Positions 31,633 to 42,666 are shown, counted from the first letter of the stretch. The stretch: DNA of 64,000 nt from Pachysolen tannophilus NRRL Y-2460 (GCA_001661245.1 KV454015.1:1050145-1114144); one strand, 5' to 3'. The notes: generated by a model from the sequence alone, not told the origin. Made by a program: numbers and translations.

Positions 31633-32955
31633 TTAAACATGAGTGCTTTTTGAATTCAATGAGTCGATAGGTTTTCCTTCTTCGTCGAGGTAAACATAAA
31701 CTGTCTTTTGTTGTTGCTGTTGTTGTTGTCTAAACTTTTTAGCTTTTTTCTCCTTAGCTTCGTTCATCAATTCTTCGAATACTTGAGCTTCTTTCTCTTC
31801 TTCTGGAGTTCTCTTGGCATTTTTAAATTCGGTACCAATAATTATCAATGCTCTTGCTCTTAATAATCTAATTTTAGGATCCAATTTTTTATCGTTTAAA
31901 ACATTATCACAAACTTTATTCAAAGTAGATTGTATTTCATATTTTGAAGATGACCAAGCAGTGGCTAAAAACTTTCCTGTTATTGTTCTTTCCATCTCTG
32001 CTCTTGTATAATCATCTAAGGAATCACCATTTGATTCTTGGAATTTGGCTAATTCTTCCATCGTCTGTTGTGCTTCCATTGCTGTTGACAAGATATTCCA
32101 AAAGTTCTTGGCATTATCCGTTTTTTGTTTCATTGAAGTAAAAATTTTTGAAAATTTCCCAGTTACCATTTTTTGAGATTTTATAAAAGAAGAGGCTTTG
32201 AAAATATAAATCTTACCGATTAAATGTAAAATATTTAATCCAAAAGATTCCATTTTTAAATCATCGATTTCCTTTGTTAATTGTGACTTAAATTTTGAAA
32301 GCAGTTCTTCATTTATATCCTTACCGCTAGAAGAATCTATAAGATAATTTATTTTTGAAAGTAATTTTTCACTCAAATCTTTTATTCTTTGAAGTTTTTC
32401 GGCTTTTTGTTCTTCACGTAATTGCATCAATTTTTCTCTTTGCTCAGCAGTCATTCTCTTCTTTTCAGGATGTCCAGAATTTGGAGATCCCGAAGTCTTA
32501 TTATCATCCGGATGTAAAACGTCTTTACCAGATGCTGAACCCGTTCCGGTTACAGATGTTGCCGATTGATTCCCCTTTTCAGAACTTACATTTTCTTCAG
32601 TAATATCCAAAATTTCAGCACTCTTTGATAAATCTTTTAACATTGTTAATTCTCCAATCCAATCTCTAAATGCATCACCACCAAAAATAGTTGCAAAAAA
32701 TTCAGTAGGATCAGCAAAACCTTCTTCAGGTACAGAACTTTCCTTTCCGAGTTCATCATAATTTTTCCTTAATTTTGGATCTTTTAAAACTTGATATGCT
32801 TCACCAATTTCTTGAAATTTTTCTTGAGCATCCTTCCCAGGATTCTTATCAGGATGATACTTCAATGCTAATTTTCTATATGCTTTTTTAATATCAGTAT
32901 CTGAAGCATCAGTGGGAACACCTAAGATGTCATAATACTCTGTGTCCTTAACCAT
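31633..32955 (-). CDS. CAJ1: J-domain protein of the Caj1/Djp1 type
   Basis: 440 residues from the ATG at 32955. The J domain occupies residues 4-70 ([20 protein letters not shown]) with the HPD tripeptide at 34-36. [25 protein letters not shown] block (about 80-103) is diagnostic of the DnaJ-X group (Caj1, Djp1), and the DnaJ-X helical region follows. A poly-Gln stretch (QQQQQQQ) lies near the C terminus. These proteins stimulate Hsp70 ATPase; Djp1 helps peroxisomal and mitochondrial import, while Caj1 is linked to membranes. The gene order SAP1-CAJ1-TPA1 equals that recalled for S. cerevisiae YER047-YER049, so CAJ1 is preferred over DJP1. Confidence 0.9.
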   Translation of the reverse strand: MVKDTEYYDILGVPTDASDTDIKKAYRKLALKYHPDKNPGKDAQEKFQEIGEAYQVLKDPKLRKNYDELGKESSVPEEGFADPTEFFATIFGGDAFRDWIGELTMLKDLSKSAEILDITEENVSSEKGNQSATSVTGTGSASGKDVLHPDDNKTSGSPNSGHPEKKRMTAEQREKLMQLREEQKAEKLQRIKDLSEKLLSKINYLIDSSSGKDINEELLSKFKSQLTKEIDDLKMESFGLNILHLIGKIYIFKASSFIKSQKMVTGKFSKIFTSMKQKTDNAKNFWNILSTAMEAQQTMEELAKFQESNGDSLDDYTRAEMERTITGKFLATAWSSSKYEIQSTLNKVCDNVLNDKKLDPKIRLLRARALIIIGTEFKNAKRTPEEEKEAQVFEELMNEAKEKKAKKFRQQQQQQQKTVYVYLDEEGKPIDSLNSKSTHV

Positions 32956-33265
32956 TTTAAATTATTTCCAGTATTTAGAAAACCTATTTCAATCAGTAAA
33001 ATTTAAATATCAAATCACCTTAATAAACAACCTGAATCTAAATTAATAATGAAAAAAAAAATTTTTCTTTATCTTAAGTTTTAGCAAAAGATAAATGTTC
33101 AACTTAACTTCAAAGGCAAATACTTAATTATTAAGACACTTTTTACTATAATAATGTTATTAACTCCTAAAAATACAAAAAAATACAAAAAAAAAAAAAA
33201 AAAAATTAAAATGAAAAATAAAACAGGTCGTGCATTCGTGAACCGAAATAGTCCGTTTTACCAAC
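32956..33265. other. CAJ1 promoter and TPA1 3' region
   Basis: About 310 bases on the minus strand transcription path, with an A run at 33189-33203. No gene or clear site seen. Confidence 0.5.
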
Positions 33266-35149
33266 TTAACAAGAATAGTTCTTTGCGTTCCATTGACCAC
33301 TTATATCGAATCTACTTCCGTTTGCGTTGAAGCTAACGTATTTGATGAACTTTAAGACGTTGGGGTCCCTTAGGATCAAGGTTAGTTTGTTCCAGCAAGC
33401 CTGTGAAGAATAAACAACACTGTCACTATTTTCAGAGCTTCGATAAATTGCAGCATCGTCATCTTCACCATTTTCATCATCGGTAATCATGCATAACTCA
33501 TAGCCCCCAAATTCACCATTTTCCCATCCTCTTGTTGGGGTTAAATTTAAAGTAGCTTCTAAGATACAATCTAGAACCAGTTCGTCTTCATCCTTTGGTA
33601 ATAGTGTTGCTAAGATAAAATCATGACCTGGTCTAAACCTTCTTATTAAAATTTGATCTTTTATAAGTACCAACTGTGTTATTAAAACTAACCATTTTCT
33701 AAAAGATTTTGATTTGAAAAAAGAAGCTAATTCACATAATTTTGAAGAAACTTGTGAACTTGAATCATCACCTGATGAAGCATCTGATGCAGTATTTGCT
33801 GAAGCATTTGATGAAGCATTTGATACGGCATTAATCAAGTTTTTAACTAAACTAAAATTTGGTAATTCTTGTGGCCCACAATTATTCACAAAATTTATGT
33901 CATCTGCTGAATCAATTTTTTCCTCATGTTGACCATCTATATACAAAAATCTTTGCTTATGAGGAGGAACAGCTTGTTTCCAAGGAAATTTAACTTCTGA
34001 TTGTCTCGAAGGCATTTTAGGTAATTCATTTAATTCAAAATCTCTAATTAATTTATGCAAATGTGTACTATATTTTGGATTAATAAAATCTTTTATATCA
34101 ATAAAACCTTGGTCAGCGAAAAAATCACTAATTTGAATCATTGTCTCTGTTTTTAATAAATTTGGACTCATAAATTTCTCCAAATATGAAATATCAGTAG
34201 TACTTAAATATTTATTAGAAATAGCATCTTTATTAACCAATTCATCATAAATTTTAATTTCCTCCTTACTTATATCATTTCTATTAATTTTTGGGAAATC
34301 ATATTCTTGTAATTCTTGTGATTCCAATTGTTGTAACGTAGATTTGGCAGTTTCTTCTTGTTCTCCAGGTATAAATCCGTCTTCACCTTCCTGTGGGATA
34401 TGAAACCATCCTTGAATAGATAATCTTTGTTTATCAACATAAACTTCTTCAACGTCATGAAATGATAAACCTGGTTGTACAGTGAAAAAAGCAATTTGAT
34501 TGAATTGAGGAGTCAATTTACAATGATAATCAGTTTTAGGAACATTTGGAACAACAGAATCAAATAATCTTAATGAACCTCCATAATGAGGTTTCCAAGT
34601 TTTATCAGGATCCGGTAAGTATAAGATAAAACTTACTCGTCTGGAACCAATTACATCATCATGGGTCAATAAATGACATGATTTGGTGTAAGTATTTATG
34701 GACATATCTGTCTTTATACCACTTAATTTACCACACCCAGTAACATAAGAAATGAAATCTCTAAAAGTCTGAGAATATATAGCAGATCTTAATTTATATA
34801 ACGAAGGTAATCTGGATAAATCATCCCAATTTAAACCTGATAAATTGGCCAAATCTCCACTTTGGAAAACTTTATAAATATCAGTTTCTTTCTTAGTGAA
34901 ATGAATCTCATTTAAAACTTCTTTCCTGACATTCCTAAGTAATTCATCGTTCATAAGTTCTCTTATTGTACCCCATTTATAAGGTTGAGAATCTTTTACC
35001 TCATTTTTCAACTCATCTCTAAAATCTTGATTAAAAATTTTGGAACTAAAATATACTTCCACTTTTGAATTTACATCGTTATCTATCTTTTTTGAGGTCT
35101 CATTTATGATTTGACCATCATGTGGTCTTTTTCCATTGCTCTGTGTCAT
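33266..35149 (-). CDS. TPA1: prolyl 3,4-dihydroxylase / 2-oxoglutarate dioxygenase acting on ribosomal protein uS12
   Basis: 627 residues from the ATG at 35149. Two tandem double-stranded beta-helix domains are visible. The first holds the iron site: LLTHDDVIGSRRVSFILYL around residue 159 (the H-x-D pair) and SFHDVEEVY with the distal histidine, followed by RLSIQGWFH, whose arginine binds 2-oxoglutarate. The second domain (about 400-620, DGQHEE to ISGQWNAK) is the non-catalytic Ofd1-type C-terminal domain. Tpa1 hydroxylates a proline of small-subunit protein uS12 (Rps23), affecting termination accuracy and poly(A) length. A Ser/Ala repeat (SNASSNASANTASDASS) sits in the interdomain loop. Length matches S. 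cerevisiae (644). Confidence 0.93.
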   Translation of the reverse strand: MTQSNGKRPHDGQIINETSKKIDNDVNSKVEVYFSSKIFNQDFRDELKNEVKDSQPYKWGTIRELMNDELLRNVRKEVLNEIHFTKKETDIYKVFQSGDLANLSGLNWDDLSRLPSLYKLRSAIYSQTFRDFISYVTGCGKLSGIKTDMSINTYTKSCHLLTHDDVIGSRRVSFILYLPDPDKTWKPHYGGSLRLFDSVVPNVPKTDYHCKLTPQFNQIAFFTVQPGLSFHDVEEVYVDKQRLSIQGWFHIPQEGEDGFIPGEQEETAKSTLQQLESQELQEYDFPKINRNDISKEEIKIYDELVNKDAISNKYLSTTDISYLEKFMSPNLLKTETMIQISDFFADQGFIDIKDFINPKYSTHLHKLIRDFELNELPKMPSRQSEVKFPWKQAVPPHKQRFLYIDGQHEEKIDSADDINFVNNCGPQELPNFSLVKNLINAVSNASSNASANTASDASSGDDSSSQVSSKLCELASFFKSKSFRKWLVLITQLVLIKDQILIRRFRPGHDFILATLLPKDEDELVLDCILEATLNLTPTRGWENGEFGGYELCMITDDENGEDDDAAIYRSSENSDSVVYSSQACWNKLTLILRDPNVLKFIKYVSFNANGSRFDISGQWNAKNYSC

Positions 35150-35333
35150 TGTCAGAATGTTTTAAAAAATTCATACAAGTTTGTACTCTAGAGATGAAAA
35201 TAGAGAGAAACAAGAAAAATGAAAAAAAAGTGAAAAAATAAAAAAATAAAAAAATAAAAAAAAAATGAGATGATGTTATAATTTTTTTGCGTTTTTAATG
35301 TCTGTTGTTTTATTATTAAAATTATAATTTACA

Positions 35334-36545
35334 CTACCTTGTTTTTTTCTTGATTCCACCATTATTAGCTACGTTTTTCCTTTTCTTTACCATTGAAGTC
35401 AAATCATTAACACCAGTTGGAATTTTTTGTTGTTTTTGTTGCAGTTGACTAGATCCAGAAACATTGCTAGCACTTTCTCCTAATAAATTTTTCATTATTA
35501 TTTCCTTTTCCAGCTTCAATTCCTCTTCTGGATCTTTTTCTAAATCTTTCAATCTAGCTTCTAAATCCAGAATTAAATCATCATCTTTTTCCTTTTGATT
35601 TTTAACAATAAGCAATGCATTTTGCATTTCTTTTGCAGCTCGAGGTCTACTTTGTGGATCATCAATACAAAATTCCAAAGCCAATGATAATTTATAATGA
35701 CTTTCTGAAATTAATTTCGAATTTGATGGATATAATTTTTTTCTTAATCCTAAAGATTTTTCTAAATCAGCCAGAGATTGTTTAAAATTTTCCAGTTCCA
35801 ATGAAACTTCACCCAAAATATCGTATGTTTCTGATAATTTTTTCAAAGTTTTTATATATTCATTTGATGAATTTTCATCATCCGAGCTTAAAAAGGGCAT
35901 TTCCTGAGGTATTAAAGAAGGAGATTTTTGCTTTTCTAGTTCTTCCAATTGATGTTCAAAAAGTGATCTGGTCATATCTAGTATTTCCCAAGCAAATTCA
36001 AAATCACCAGGTTCATCTTCTTCTTTTGATTCTTGTACTTCTTTTGCATCTTCTGTACTATCCTTTTCCTTTTCTTCTCGATCCCGAGCTAGCTCCTTTG
36101 CTTCTTCTTCTTCTTCTTCTTCTCCTTCTTCTTCTTCTTCCTCCTCCTCTGCTAAAGGAGCACCTTCACTGAATTGAAAGTTACCGCTGTTATCAGCGGT
36201 AACTTCTGTTTCTCTATCACCACCTTGAACCTTGCCTTGGCTTTTGCCTTTGCCTTTGCCTTCACCTTTTCCTTTTCCCAATTCCTCCTCTTCTTCCTCC
36301 ACTTCTTCTTCTTCTTCACCTTCAGCATCTCCACCAACTCCGCCAAATACCTCACTTCGGGAAACACCATACTGAAATAACGATTTCCCATATAAAAATA
36401 ATAAATCAGCATCATCTTTACCATTCACCTCATTGTACAATTCGCAAGCCTCTCCATATTTTGAACAAGAATTCTCATAATCCTTCAAAGCATAAAGCCT
36501 AGAAGCCTCTGTTAGCAACTTATTAATTTTTTCTGAATACAGCAT
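35334..36545 (-). CDS. HIF1: NASP-type histone H3-H4 chaperone
   Basis: 403 residues from the ATG at 36545 (MLYSEKINKLLTEASRLYALKDYENSCSKYGEA); the frame upstream offers only TTG. It is a SHNi-TPR protein: TPR1 at about 3-60, TPR2 interrupted by a very acidic Glu/Asp insert of roughly 130 residues (about 75-200), TPR3/4 near 220-310 and a basic C-terminal signal KKRKNVANNGGIKKKTR. Hif1 binds H3-H4 with the Hat1-Hat2 acetyltransferase in the nucleus. The acidic insert and the interrupted TPR2 are family hallmarks. The upstream region shared with the septin gene contains an ACGCGT box, consistent with G1/S expression. Confidence 0.85.
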   Translation of the reverse strand: MLYSEKINKLLTEASRLYALKDYENSCSKYGEACELYNEVNGKDDADLLFLYGKSLFQYGVSRSEVFGGVGGDAEGEEEEEVEEEEEELGKGKGEGKGKGKSQGKVQGGDRETEVTADNSGNFQFSEGAPLAEEEEEEEEGEEEEEEEAKELARDREEKEKDSTEDAKEVQESKEEDEPGDFEFAWEILDMTRSLFEHQLEELEKQKSPSLIPQEMPFLSSDDENSSNEYIKTLKKLSETYDILGEVSLELENFKQSLADLEKSLGLRKKLYPSNSKLISESHYKLSLALEFCIDDPQSRPRAAKEMQNALLIVKNQKEKDDDLILDLEARLKDLEKDPEEELKLEKEIIMKNLLGESASNVSGSSQLQQKQQKIPTGVNDLTSMVKKRKNVANNGGIKKKTR

Positions 36546-36638
36546 CTCTAACACTAACCGCCAATACAATCAAATAAAATACTATTATTATAGCTTTGTT
36601 TAATCTATTTCTTTCTTTCTCTCTTTTTTTATTTTTTT

Positions 36639-36644
36639 ACGCGT
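36639..36644. promoter_or_regulatory. MCB-like box ACGCGT
   Basis: One ACGCGT in the 480-base divergent HIF1/CDC3 promoter, about 95 bases upstream of the HIF1 start. This is the MBF site of G1/S genes. A nearby GGGGCGGGAAA (from about 36656) is another GC-rich candidate. No other site was resolved. Confidence 0.4.
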
Positions 36645-37023
36645 TCTAAGTATTGGGGCGGGAAAAAAAACAGTTAAAAGAAAGAAAAAAAAAGTCTAGA
36701 AGAAAAGCAACCACGAGAAAAAGCCTCCAAAATCATTCAACAGCCCCTCAAAATCAACAGTCGTGTCGGCGGCTACAAATGTTTTTTCTTTTTTTTTGAA
36801 ATTCATTTTTGTGTAACGCTCAGCAAAAAAAACAAAAAAAAAAAAACAAATTCAGAACAAGCAAGATCAAAGAAAAAATATATATATAAAATCCCAATGT
36901 TATTAATAAATTTAATTTCTTAAAATTAAGACATAATTTAATTTATATAATTATATTTGTTCTGAGGTACTATCTATATATTATATATATATATATATAT
37001 ATTAGGGTATTAATTGGATAAAG

Positions 37024-38839
37024 ATGGCTTCAGGTATGTTGATAATATATATTATTTTGTATGGTGATAATGATTATGATTAATAAATGGAGGTTAAATA
37101 ATTCCCTCTTACGTTCCCAATTTTTTTTTTTTAATCGGCGCGTAATTTTATTAATACTATTATTATTATTATTATTATTATTATTGAATTTTTTTTATTT
37201 TTTCTTTTTATTTTTAATAAAGAAATACATTACTAACATTGAATGTAATGATAATATGAGTAAAGTGGTTGAAACATCAGTGAATGGAAAAGATCCAAGT
37301 TTGGGCAAGCATCATGATTTCAATGATTCAGTTAACGAATCTTTAGATACAAGTACTACCACAAATACCTTGGGTACTCAAAAGGAGAATGGTGGTATTT
37401 CCCTTGGTGCAGGGGACGCAGCTGTTGATTCCAATGGTGCTAGCTCTAATGGTGCTTCCACTGCTTCTGGTACCAATAGTGGTACAAATGGTGCTGGTGC
37501 TGCCAATGGTGCTGGTTCTGCGGCTACGAAAAAACCAGAAGTCAAAATAATTCGTCGTAAATTGAATGGTTATGTTGGATTTGCTAATTTGCCAAAACAA
37601 TGGCATAGAAAATCAATTAGACGTGGTTTTAATTTAAACATTATGGTTGTTGGTGAAAGTGGTTTAGGTAAATCAACTTTAATTAACACATTATTTAATC
37701 GTGATTTGTATAGTCATAGACTGCAAAATGATGGTTCTCTTAGTTTGGGTCAAAAAGAATTGACTTCTACAACTTCTTCAGGTAATTTTAGTGGATTGAT
37801 AACAAATGATGTTACCATTGAAAGTGTTTCTACAGATATTGAAGAAAATGGTATTAAATTACATTTGACTGTACTTGATACTGTTGGTTTTGGTGATGCA
37901 ATCAATAATGAAGATTCTTGGAAACCAATTGTTGAAGATATTGAAAATAGATTTAATACTTATTTGGAAGCTGAAAATAAAATTAATAGACAAACTATTG
38001 CTGATAATAGAGTACATGCTTTACTTTATTTTATTGAACCAACAGGTCATTCTTTAAAACCTTTGGATATTAAATTTATGAAAGAAATTCATGAAAAAGT
38101 TAATTTAATTCCAATTATAGCAAAATCGGATATTTTAACTGAAGAAGAAATTTATGAATTTAAACAAAGAATTATGGATGATATTAATAATCAAGGTATA
38201 AATATTTTTAAACCTCCTCAATATGAAAATGATGATGATGAAACAATATTAAATACTCAAGAAATTATGTCAAAAGTTCCATTTGCTGTTGTTGGTTCAA
38301 TAGATGAAATACAAACAAAAGATGGTAGATCTGTAAGAGGACGTAATTATCCTTGGGGTATTATTGAAGTTGATAATGAAAATCATTGTGATTTTATTAA
38401 ATTACGTCAATTATTAATTAGAAATTATATGGAAGAATTAAAAGAAACTACATCAAAATATTTGTTTGAAAATTATAGAACTGAAAAATTGAAAAAATTA
38501 GGTATTCAACAAGATAATTCTGTATTTAGAGAATTTGATCCTTCTTCAAGACAAGAAGAAGAAAAAATTTTACATGAAGCAAAATTAGCTAAAATGGAAG
38601 CAGATTTGAAAACAATTTTTCAAACAAAAGTAAGCGCAAAAGAGAAAAAATTACAAAGTCAAGAATCAGAATTATTTTCAAAACATAAAGAAATGAAAGA
38701 AAAATTAAATGCAAATATTAAAGCTTTAGAAGAGAAAAAACGTACATTAGAAGCTGCAGCTAAAGCTCGTCTGGAACAACAAGCAGCAGCATCAGCTCAA
38801 CCAACACATCAAAAATCTCGTAAAGGTTTTTTACGTTGA
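37024..38839 (+). CDS. CDC3: septin of the Cdc3 class
   Basis: Proposed splice: 37024-37033 plus 37266-38839, giving 527 residues (S. cerevisiae has 520). Exon 1 is ATGGCTTCAG, the donor GTATGT at 37034, the branch TACTAAC at 37231-37237 and the acceptor AAAG ending at 37265, giving MASVVETSVNGKD. The septin core shows NGYVGFANLPKQWHRKSIRRGF, P-loop GESGLGKST (about 132-140), DTVGFGD, AKSD and the septin unique element, then a C-terminal coiled coil ending KGFLR, exactly as in Cdc3. It builds the bud-neck ring. An earlier AG at 37259-37260 would shift the frame, and an in-frame ATG at 37256 inside the intron could give MSKVVETS from an unspliced or shorter transcript. The intron also holds an ATT repeat. 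Confidence 0.92.
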
Positions 38840-38939
38840 ATTGAAAGTTTGAAAATGTTTTATTTATCTCTTTTAAGTTTTTCTTTTTTTTTTTTCTTCT
38901 TCTCTTTTCCAAATTTTCTGAATTATCTTTTTTTTTTTT

Positions 38940-39352
38940 NNNNNNNNNNNNNNNNNNNNNNNNNNNNNNNNNNNNNNNNNNNNNNNNNNNNNNNNNNNNN
39001 NNNNNNNNNNNNNNNNNNNNNNNNNNNNNNNNNNNNNNNNNNNNNNNNNNNNNNNNNNNNNNNNNNNNNNNNNNNNNNNNNNNNNNNNNNNNNNNNNNNN
39101 NNNNNNNNNNNNNNNNNNNNNNNNNNNNNNNNNNNNNNNNNNNNNNNNNNNNNNNNNNNNNNNNNNNNNNNNNNNNNNNNNNNNNNNNNNNNNNNNNNNN
39201 NNNNNNNNNNNNNNNNNNNNNNNNNNNNNNNNNNNNNNNNNNNNNNNNNNNNNNNNNNNNNNNNNNNNNNNNNNNNNNNNNNNNNNNNNNNNNNNNNNNN
39301 NNNNNNNNNNNNNNNNNNNNNNNNNNNNNNNNNNNNNNNNNNNNNNNNNNNN
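38940..39352. other. assembly gap (413 N)
   Basis: A run of 413 N downstream of CDC3, bounded by T runs and TA repeats. The flanks are not duplicated. Together with 38840-38939 and 39353-39835 it forms a gene-free tandem intergenic region of about 1 kb. Confidence 0.95.
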
Positions 39353-39835
39353 TATATATAATTTTTTTTTTTTTTTTTTTTCTGTTTGTCGGGATAATGT
39401 TACTTAAAGTCAGTTTAGTTGAACCTTTTGATTTGAAAACAAAAAAAGAAAAGACAAAAAAAAAAAAATTTTAGAAATATACTCCTTTTTATTCCAATAT
39501 ATGTATAGATGTGTTTTAGTTAAGAAAATAGACATTGTTTTCTTGACATTTTTCTTTTTTAGGTTTCGTATTTTCCAATATTTATATTTCTAGTGTTGTC
39601 TGTTTGCTTTTTTTTTGAAAATATTTCTTTTATTTTTTTTTTTATTTTTTAAAAAAAATAATTTGAAATGAAAATAATAAATTTTAATTTATTTTAAAAA
39701 CATAGGTAAAAAAAAAAATTTATTTTGCTTCTGCTTATCGTTAATTGCTATATTATTTATAATATAAATTCTTTATTTTTTTTTTTATTTTTTTTTATTA
39801 TTTTAATATAACAATTAAAATAAATTTATTAGAAT

Positions 39836-40747
39836 ATGTCAGTTAATTCAGCAAAGGTTCAAAGACCATTATCGGAGAAATTCATTGAATTGTTTCAAGT
39901 ATGTGTATTTATGGATGGTGATCTACTTTATTAATTTTTTTTTTTTTTTTTTAAAGTTGATACTAACATTGATAATGTTTTATTTATTTAGACAATGCAA
40001 TTTGTTTGGTATTCAGGTCATATAGTAACTCTAACAAGTGGATTTTTTTATATTTTAACTTTTAAGAAGTTTTGGTATCGATTATTATACCTTTCAGTAT
40101 TGGAATCGTTTGGTGTTATCATTTATCAACTTTATTTCAAACCTAAAAACCCAATTTCTTTAAATTCACTGTTATTGGATGATAATTTACAATATTTTGG
40201 TATTGCGTTTTTTTTTCTTATCAATTCAGTTTGTTATCCAATAACTATAATACCTTTTTTATTTTTTGCAGTTTTCCATACTTTAAATTATACTAGAACA
40301 TGTATTTTACCATTATTGGTTGATCAAGAAAATGAAGAATCGATAAAAAATTCAAGAATTAATAGTATTTCAAATTCCATTTTAAATTTTACCAAAAATT
40401 ATAATGATAAATCAATGAAGCTTTCATCAAATGTGGAAATATTCACTTTTTTTTGGTTCTTGATCAAATCCATTTTTTTCAGAAAAAATGCATGGATAAG
40501 CTTGGTTGTTTATTCAATTTTTATCAAGTTGAGATTTGAAAATTCTATTTATATTAGAAATATTTTCAAAAACTATGAAGTTAGATTCGATGGTTTGATT
40601 TCTCATCCTAATGTACCACCTATCGTTAAGAAAATTTGGCTCAATATCAAAATTAGTATGAAGAAAATTGGATCGATACCTTTAGCTGTTCCAAAATCTC
40701 AACCTTCATCCTCTCATTCTCAAGAGGAAACAACGAAAACAAAATGA
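39836..40747 (+). CDS. POM33: Pom33/Per33 nuclear envelope and ER membrane protein (TMEM33 family)
   Basis: Spliced as 39836-39898 plus 39992-40747, 272 residues. Exon 1 encodes MSVNSAKVQRPLSEKFIELF plus Q; the donor is GTATGT at 39899, the branch TACTAAC at 39961-39967 and the acceptor TTTAG ends at 39991, joining in frame to TMQFVWYSGHIVTL. About four to six hydrophobic segments include FFLINSVCYPITIIPFLFFAVFHTLNYTRT, the conserved TMEM33 block. Basic amphipathic C-terminal sequence is typical of the membrane-binding region. In S. cerevisiae the paralogues Pom33 and Per33 associate with nuclear pores and ER; a single gene here would be the pre-duplication form. HIF1 and an SSA gene, its S. 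cerevisiae neighbours, are also in this window. Confidence 0.88.
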
Positions 40748-41253
40748 ATTCTTTTTTCTTTCTTTCTTTATTATTATTTTTTTTTTTTTTTTTTGCTCTT
40801 CAGATTAATTCGTGAGAAGGAAGTAGTAATTTTTATAGGAGTCCTTTACAATATCATTCGTTTTGTAAAGTAATGTGTGTATTTTAATTGTTAAATATCC
40901 ATGTAGTGATTCTTCATTCTCCATTTGAACCTCGGCCACTTTTTTTTCCGCTCAAATTTAGGCGGACATTCACCGCCTAAAAGTGGAGAGATGTAAAGAA
41001 AGAAAAAAAATTTTTTTTTTTTTTTTTTTGGTAATAATTATTTCATCACCGAACTAACTAACTGTACGCTTAAGCAAATTGGAAATTTTATTTCAATGAA
41101 TAATATAAATAAGGTATTATTTAAATAGAACAATTTTTTTTTATTTTTTGTGCTTCAGGTTATATTTAATTTTGGACTGGATAAATTTGGTATATTGTGC
41201 TTTAAGGAAACTAGGATTTAAATAGTTTTGATTGATATTATTCATTATACATT
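40748..41253. other. POM33 3' region and PQ-loop gene promoter
   Basis: About 505 bases with T runs (near 40778-40794 and 41010-41029). The GC-rich inverted repeat listed at 40957-40981 is its only distinct element. Confidence 0.5.
40957..40981. promoter_or_regulatory. perfect inverted repeat TTTAGGCGG / CCGCCTAAA
   Basis: Nine-base arms (40957-40965 and 40973-40981) with a 7-base spacer, about 275 bases before the PQ-loop gene ATG. The left arm also pairs loosely with CCGCTCAAA just upstream. TTTAGGCGGA recurs at 61985-61994. It looks like a dimer-binding operator; the regulator is unknown. Confidence 0.45.
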
Positions 41254-42222
41254 ATGGCCCCTCCACCAACTTTGAACATAGATGCTCAAGCTGTAAGTGG
41301 GATAACAGGTTCAATATCTATAGCATGTTGGATAATTGTATTTGCTCCTCAGATATATGAGAATTTTATACGTAAATCTTCAGAAGGTCTTTCGTTATTA
41401 TTTGTGGTGTTATGGTTAGCAGGTGATGTATTTAATGTGTTGGGTGCTATATTACAAGGAGTATTACCAACAATGATAATACTTGCGATATATTATACAT
41501 TAGCTGATATTGTCTTATTATGGCAGTGTATTGTTTATGGGAATCATAAGAATGTTGATCCTGTACATTTAAGCCCGGCAAATCCTTTAAATGAAAATGA
41601 TAATTTATTAGAGAATGTTTTATCAAATGAATCTGATACTGAAGATAATCAAAGTTTTAGTAATGAAGAAGATATTGAAAGTTTTATTGATACTAATGGC
41701 TTTACAAATAATTTATCTGATAATAAATGGTCTATTTTTTATAATTGTTTAATGGTAGTATTGGTTATCATTGCAGGTGTTAGTGGTTGGTACTTTGGTA
41801 ACCAAAAAAATCCAGATGATGGACATGATCATAAACCTAATCAAGATTTAATTTTTGATCCTCTTGCTCAAATTTTTGGTTGGTTATGTGCTGCTTTATA
41901 TTTAGGTTCTAGGATTCCACAAATTTTATTAAATTTTAAAAGAAAATCTTGTGATGGTATTTCATTTATGTTTTTCTTATTTGCTTGTTTAGGAAATTTA
42001 ACTTATGTTATTTCAATATTTGCCATTGATTCTTCAAAAAATTATTTATTAATCAATAGTTCATGGTTAGCTGGTAGTTTGGGGACATTATTTTTAGATT
42101 TCATGATATTTGTTCAATTTTACATATATAATGAGAGTAACTTAATGTTGGATAATGAATCAGAATCATTCTTGGTGGAAAATGATACAAATAATAGTTC
42201 AGCACAATATGGCTCTATATAG
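41254..42222 (+). CDS. PQ-loop vacuolar basic amino acid transporter (Ypq1/Ypq2/Rtc2 type)
   Basis: 322 residues from the ATG at 41254. Seven membrane segments are visible with two PQ motifs: IVFAPQIYENFIRKSSEGLSL near residue 30 and LGSRIPQILLNFKRKSCDGIS near 220. An acidic Asn-rich loop (about 105-155) separates the two triple-helix bundles. These lysosomal/vacuolar membrane proteins export or exchange cationic amino acids and are the yeast relatives of PQLC2. The S. cerevisiae family has three members and the sequence alone does not decide which is orthologous; YPQ1 is the neighbour of TRM10 there as I recall, and TRM10 also lies in this window. Confidence 0.88.
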   Translation: MAPPPTLNIDAQAVSGITGSISIACWIIVFAPQIYENFIRKSSEGLSLLFVVLWLAGDVFNVLGAILQGVLPTMIILAIYYTLADIVLLWQCIVYGNHKNVDPVHLSPANPLNENDNLLENVLSNESDTEDNQSFSNEEDIESFIDTNGFTNNLSDNKWSIFYNCLMVVLVIIAGVSGWYFGNQKNPDDGHDHKPNQDLIFDPLAQIFGWLCAALYLGSRIPQILLNFKRKSCDGISFMFFLFACLGNLTYVISIFAIDSSKNYLLINSSWLAGSLGTLFLDFMIFVQFYIYNESNLMLDNESESFLVENDTNNSSAQYGSI

Positions 42223-42325
42223 AATTTAAAAAAAAATAAAGACTTTCTGTAATTATTATTTTATTTAACAAAATTTTTATCAATGAGTAGGTTTATTAAG
42301 CTGATAGATTGTGTAAAGTACCAGA

Positions 42326-42352
42326 ACTACTACTACTACTACTACTACTACT
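42326..42352. repeat. (ACT)9 trinucleotide repeat
   Basis: Nine ACT units between the converging PQ-loop and URC1 genes. The surrounding 440-base intergenic stretch also has a TA repeat (42414-42432) and A/T runs; no gene is seen there. Confidence 0.85.
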
Positions 42353-42666
42353 ATACAATGCATACATAAGGTAAAATGATAGCTTTCAACGGAATTTATT
42401 CAATGAACAGATGATATATATATATATATATAATATACTATATAAATATTAATTTATTCATTCATTCTTTTCTTTATTTTTTTTTTTTTTATTTCAAATG
42501 CTAATAAATGCACAAGTTCATAAATTGTTCGTGAAAACTCGTTATTGTACATAAAAATCACAAAAATAAAAATCTAATTTGATAATGATAATAATTTTAA
42601 CAAAAAAAAAATAAAAAAAAATTTAAAAAATTTAAAAGATTTGAAAAAAGGTACCTGTATCTTTAA

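Noticed and set aside
37061-37265. Hydrophobic N-terminal extension of the septin frame (poly-Leu/poly-Phe)
   Set aside because: It reads through the intron with its ATT repeat and T run; a septin has no membrane segment here, and donor, branch and acceptor explain the start better.
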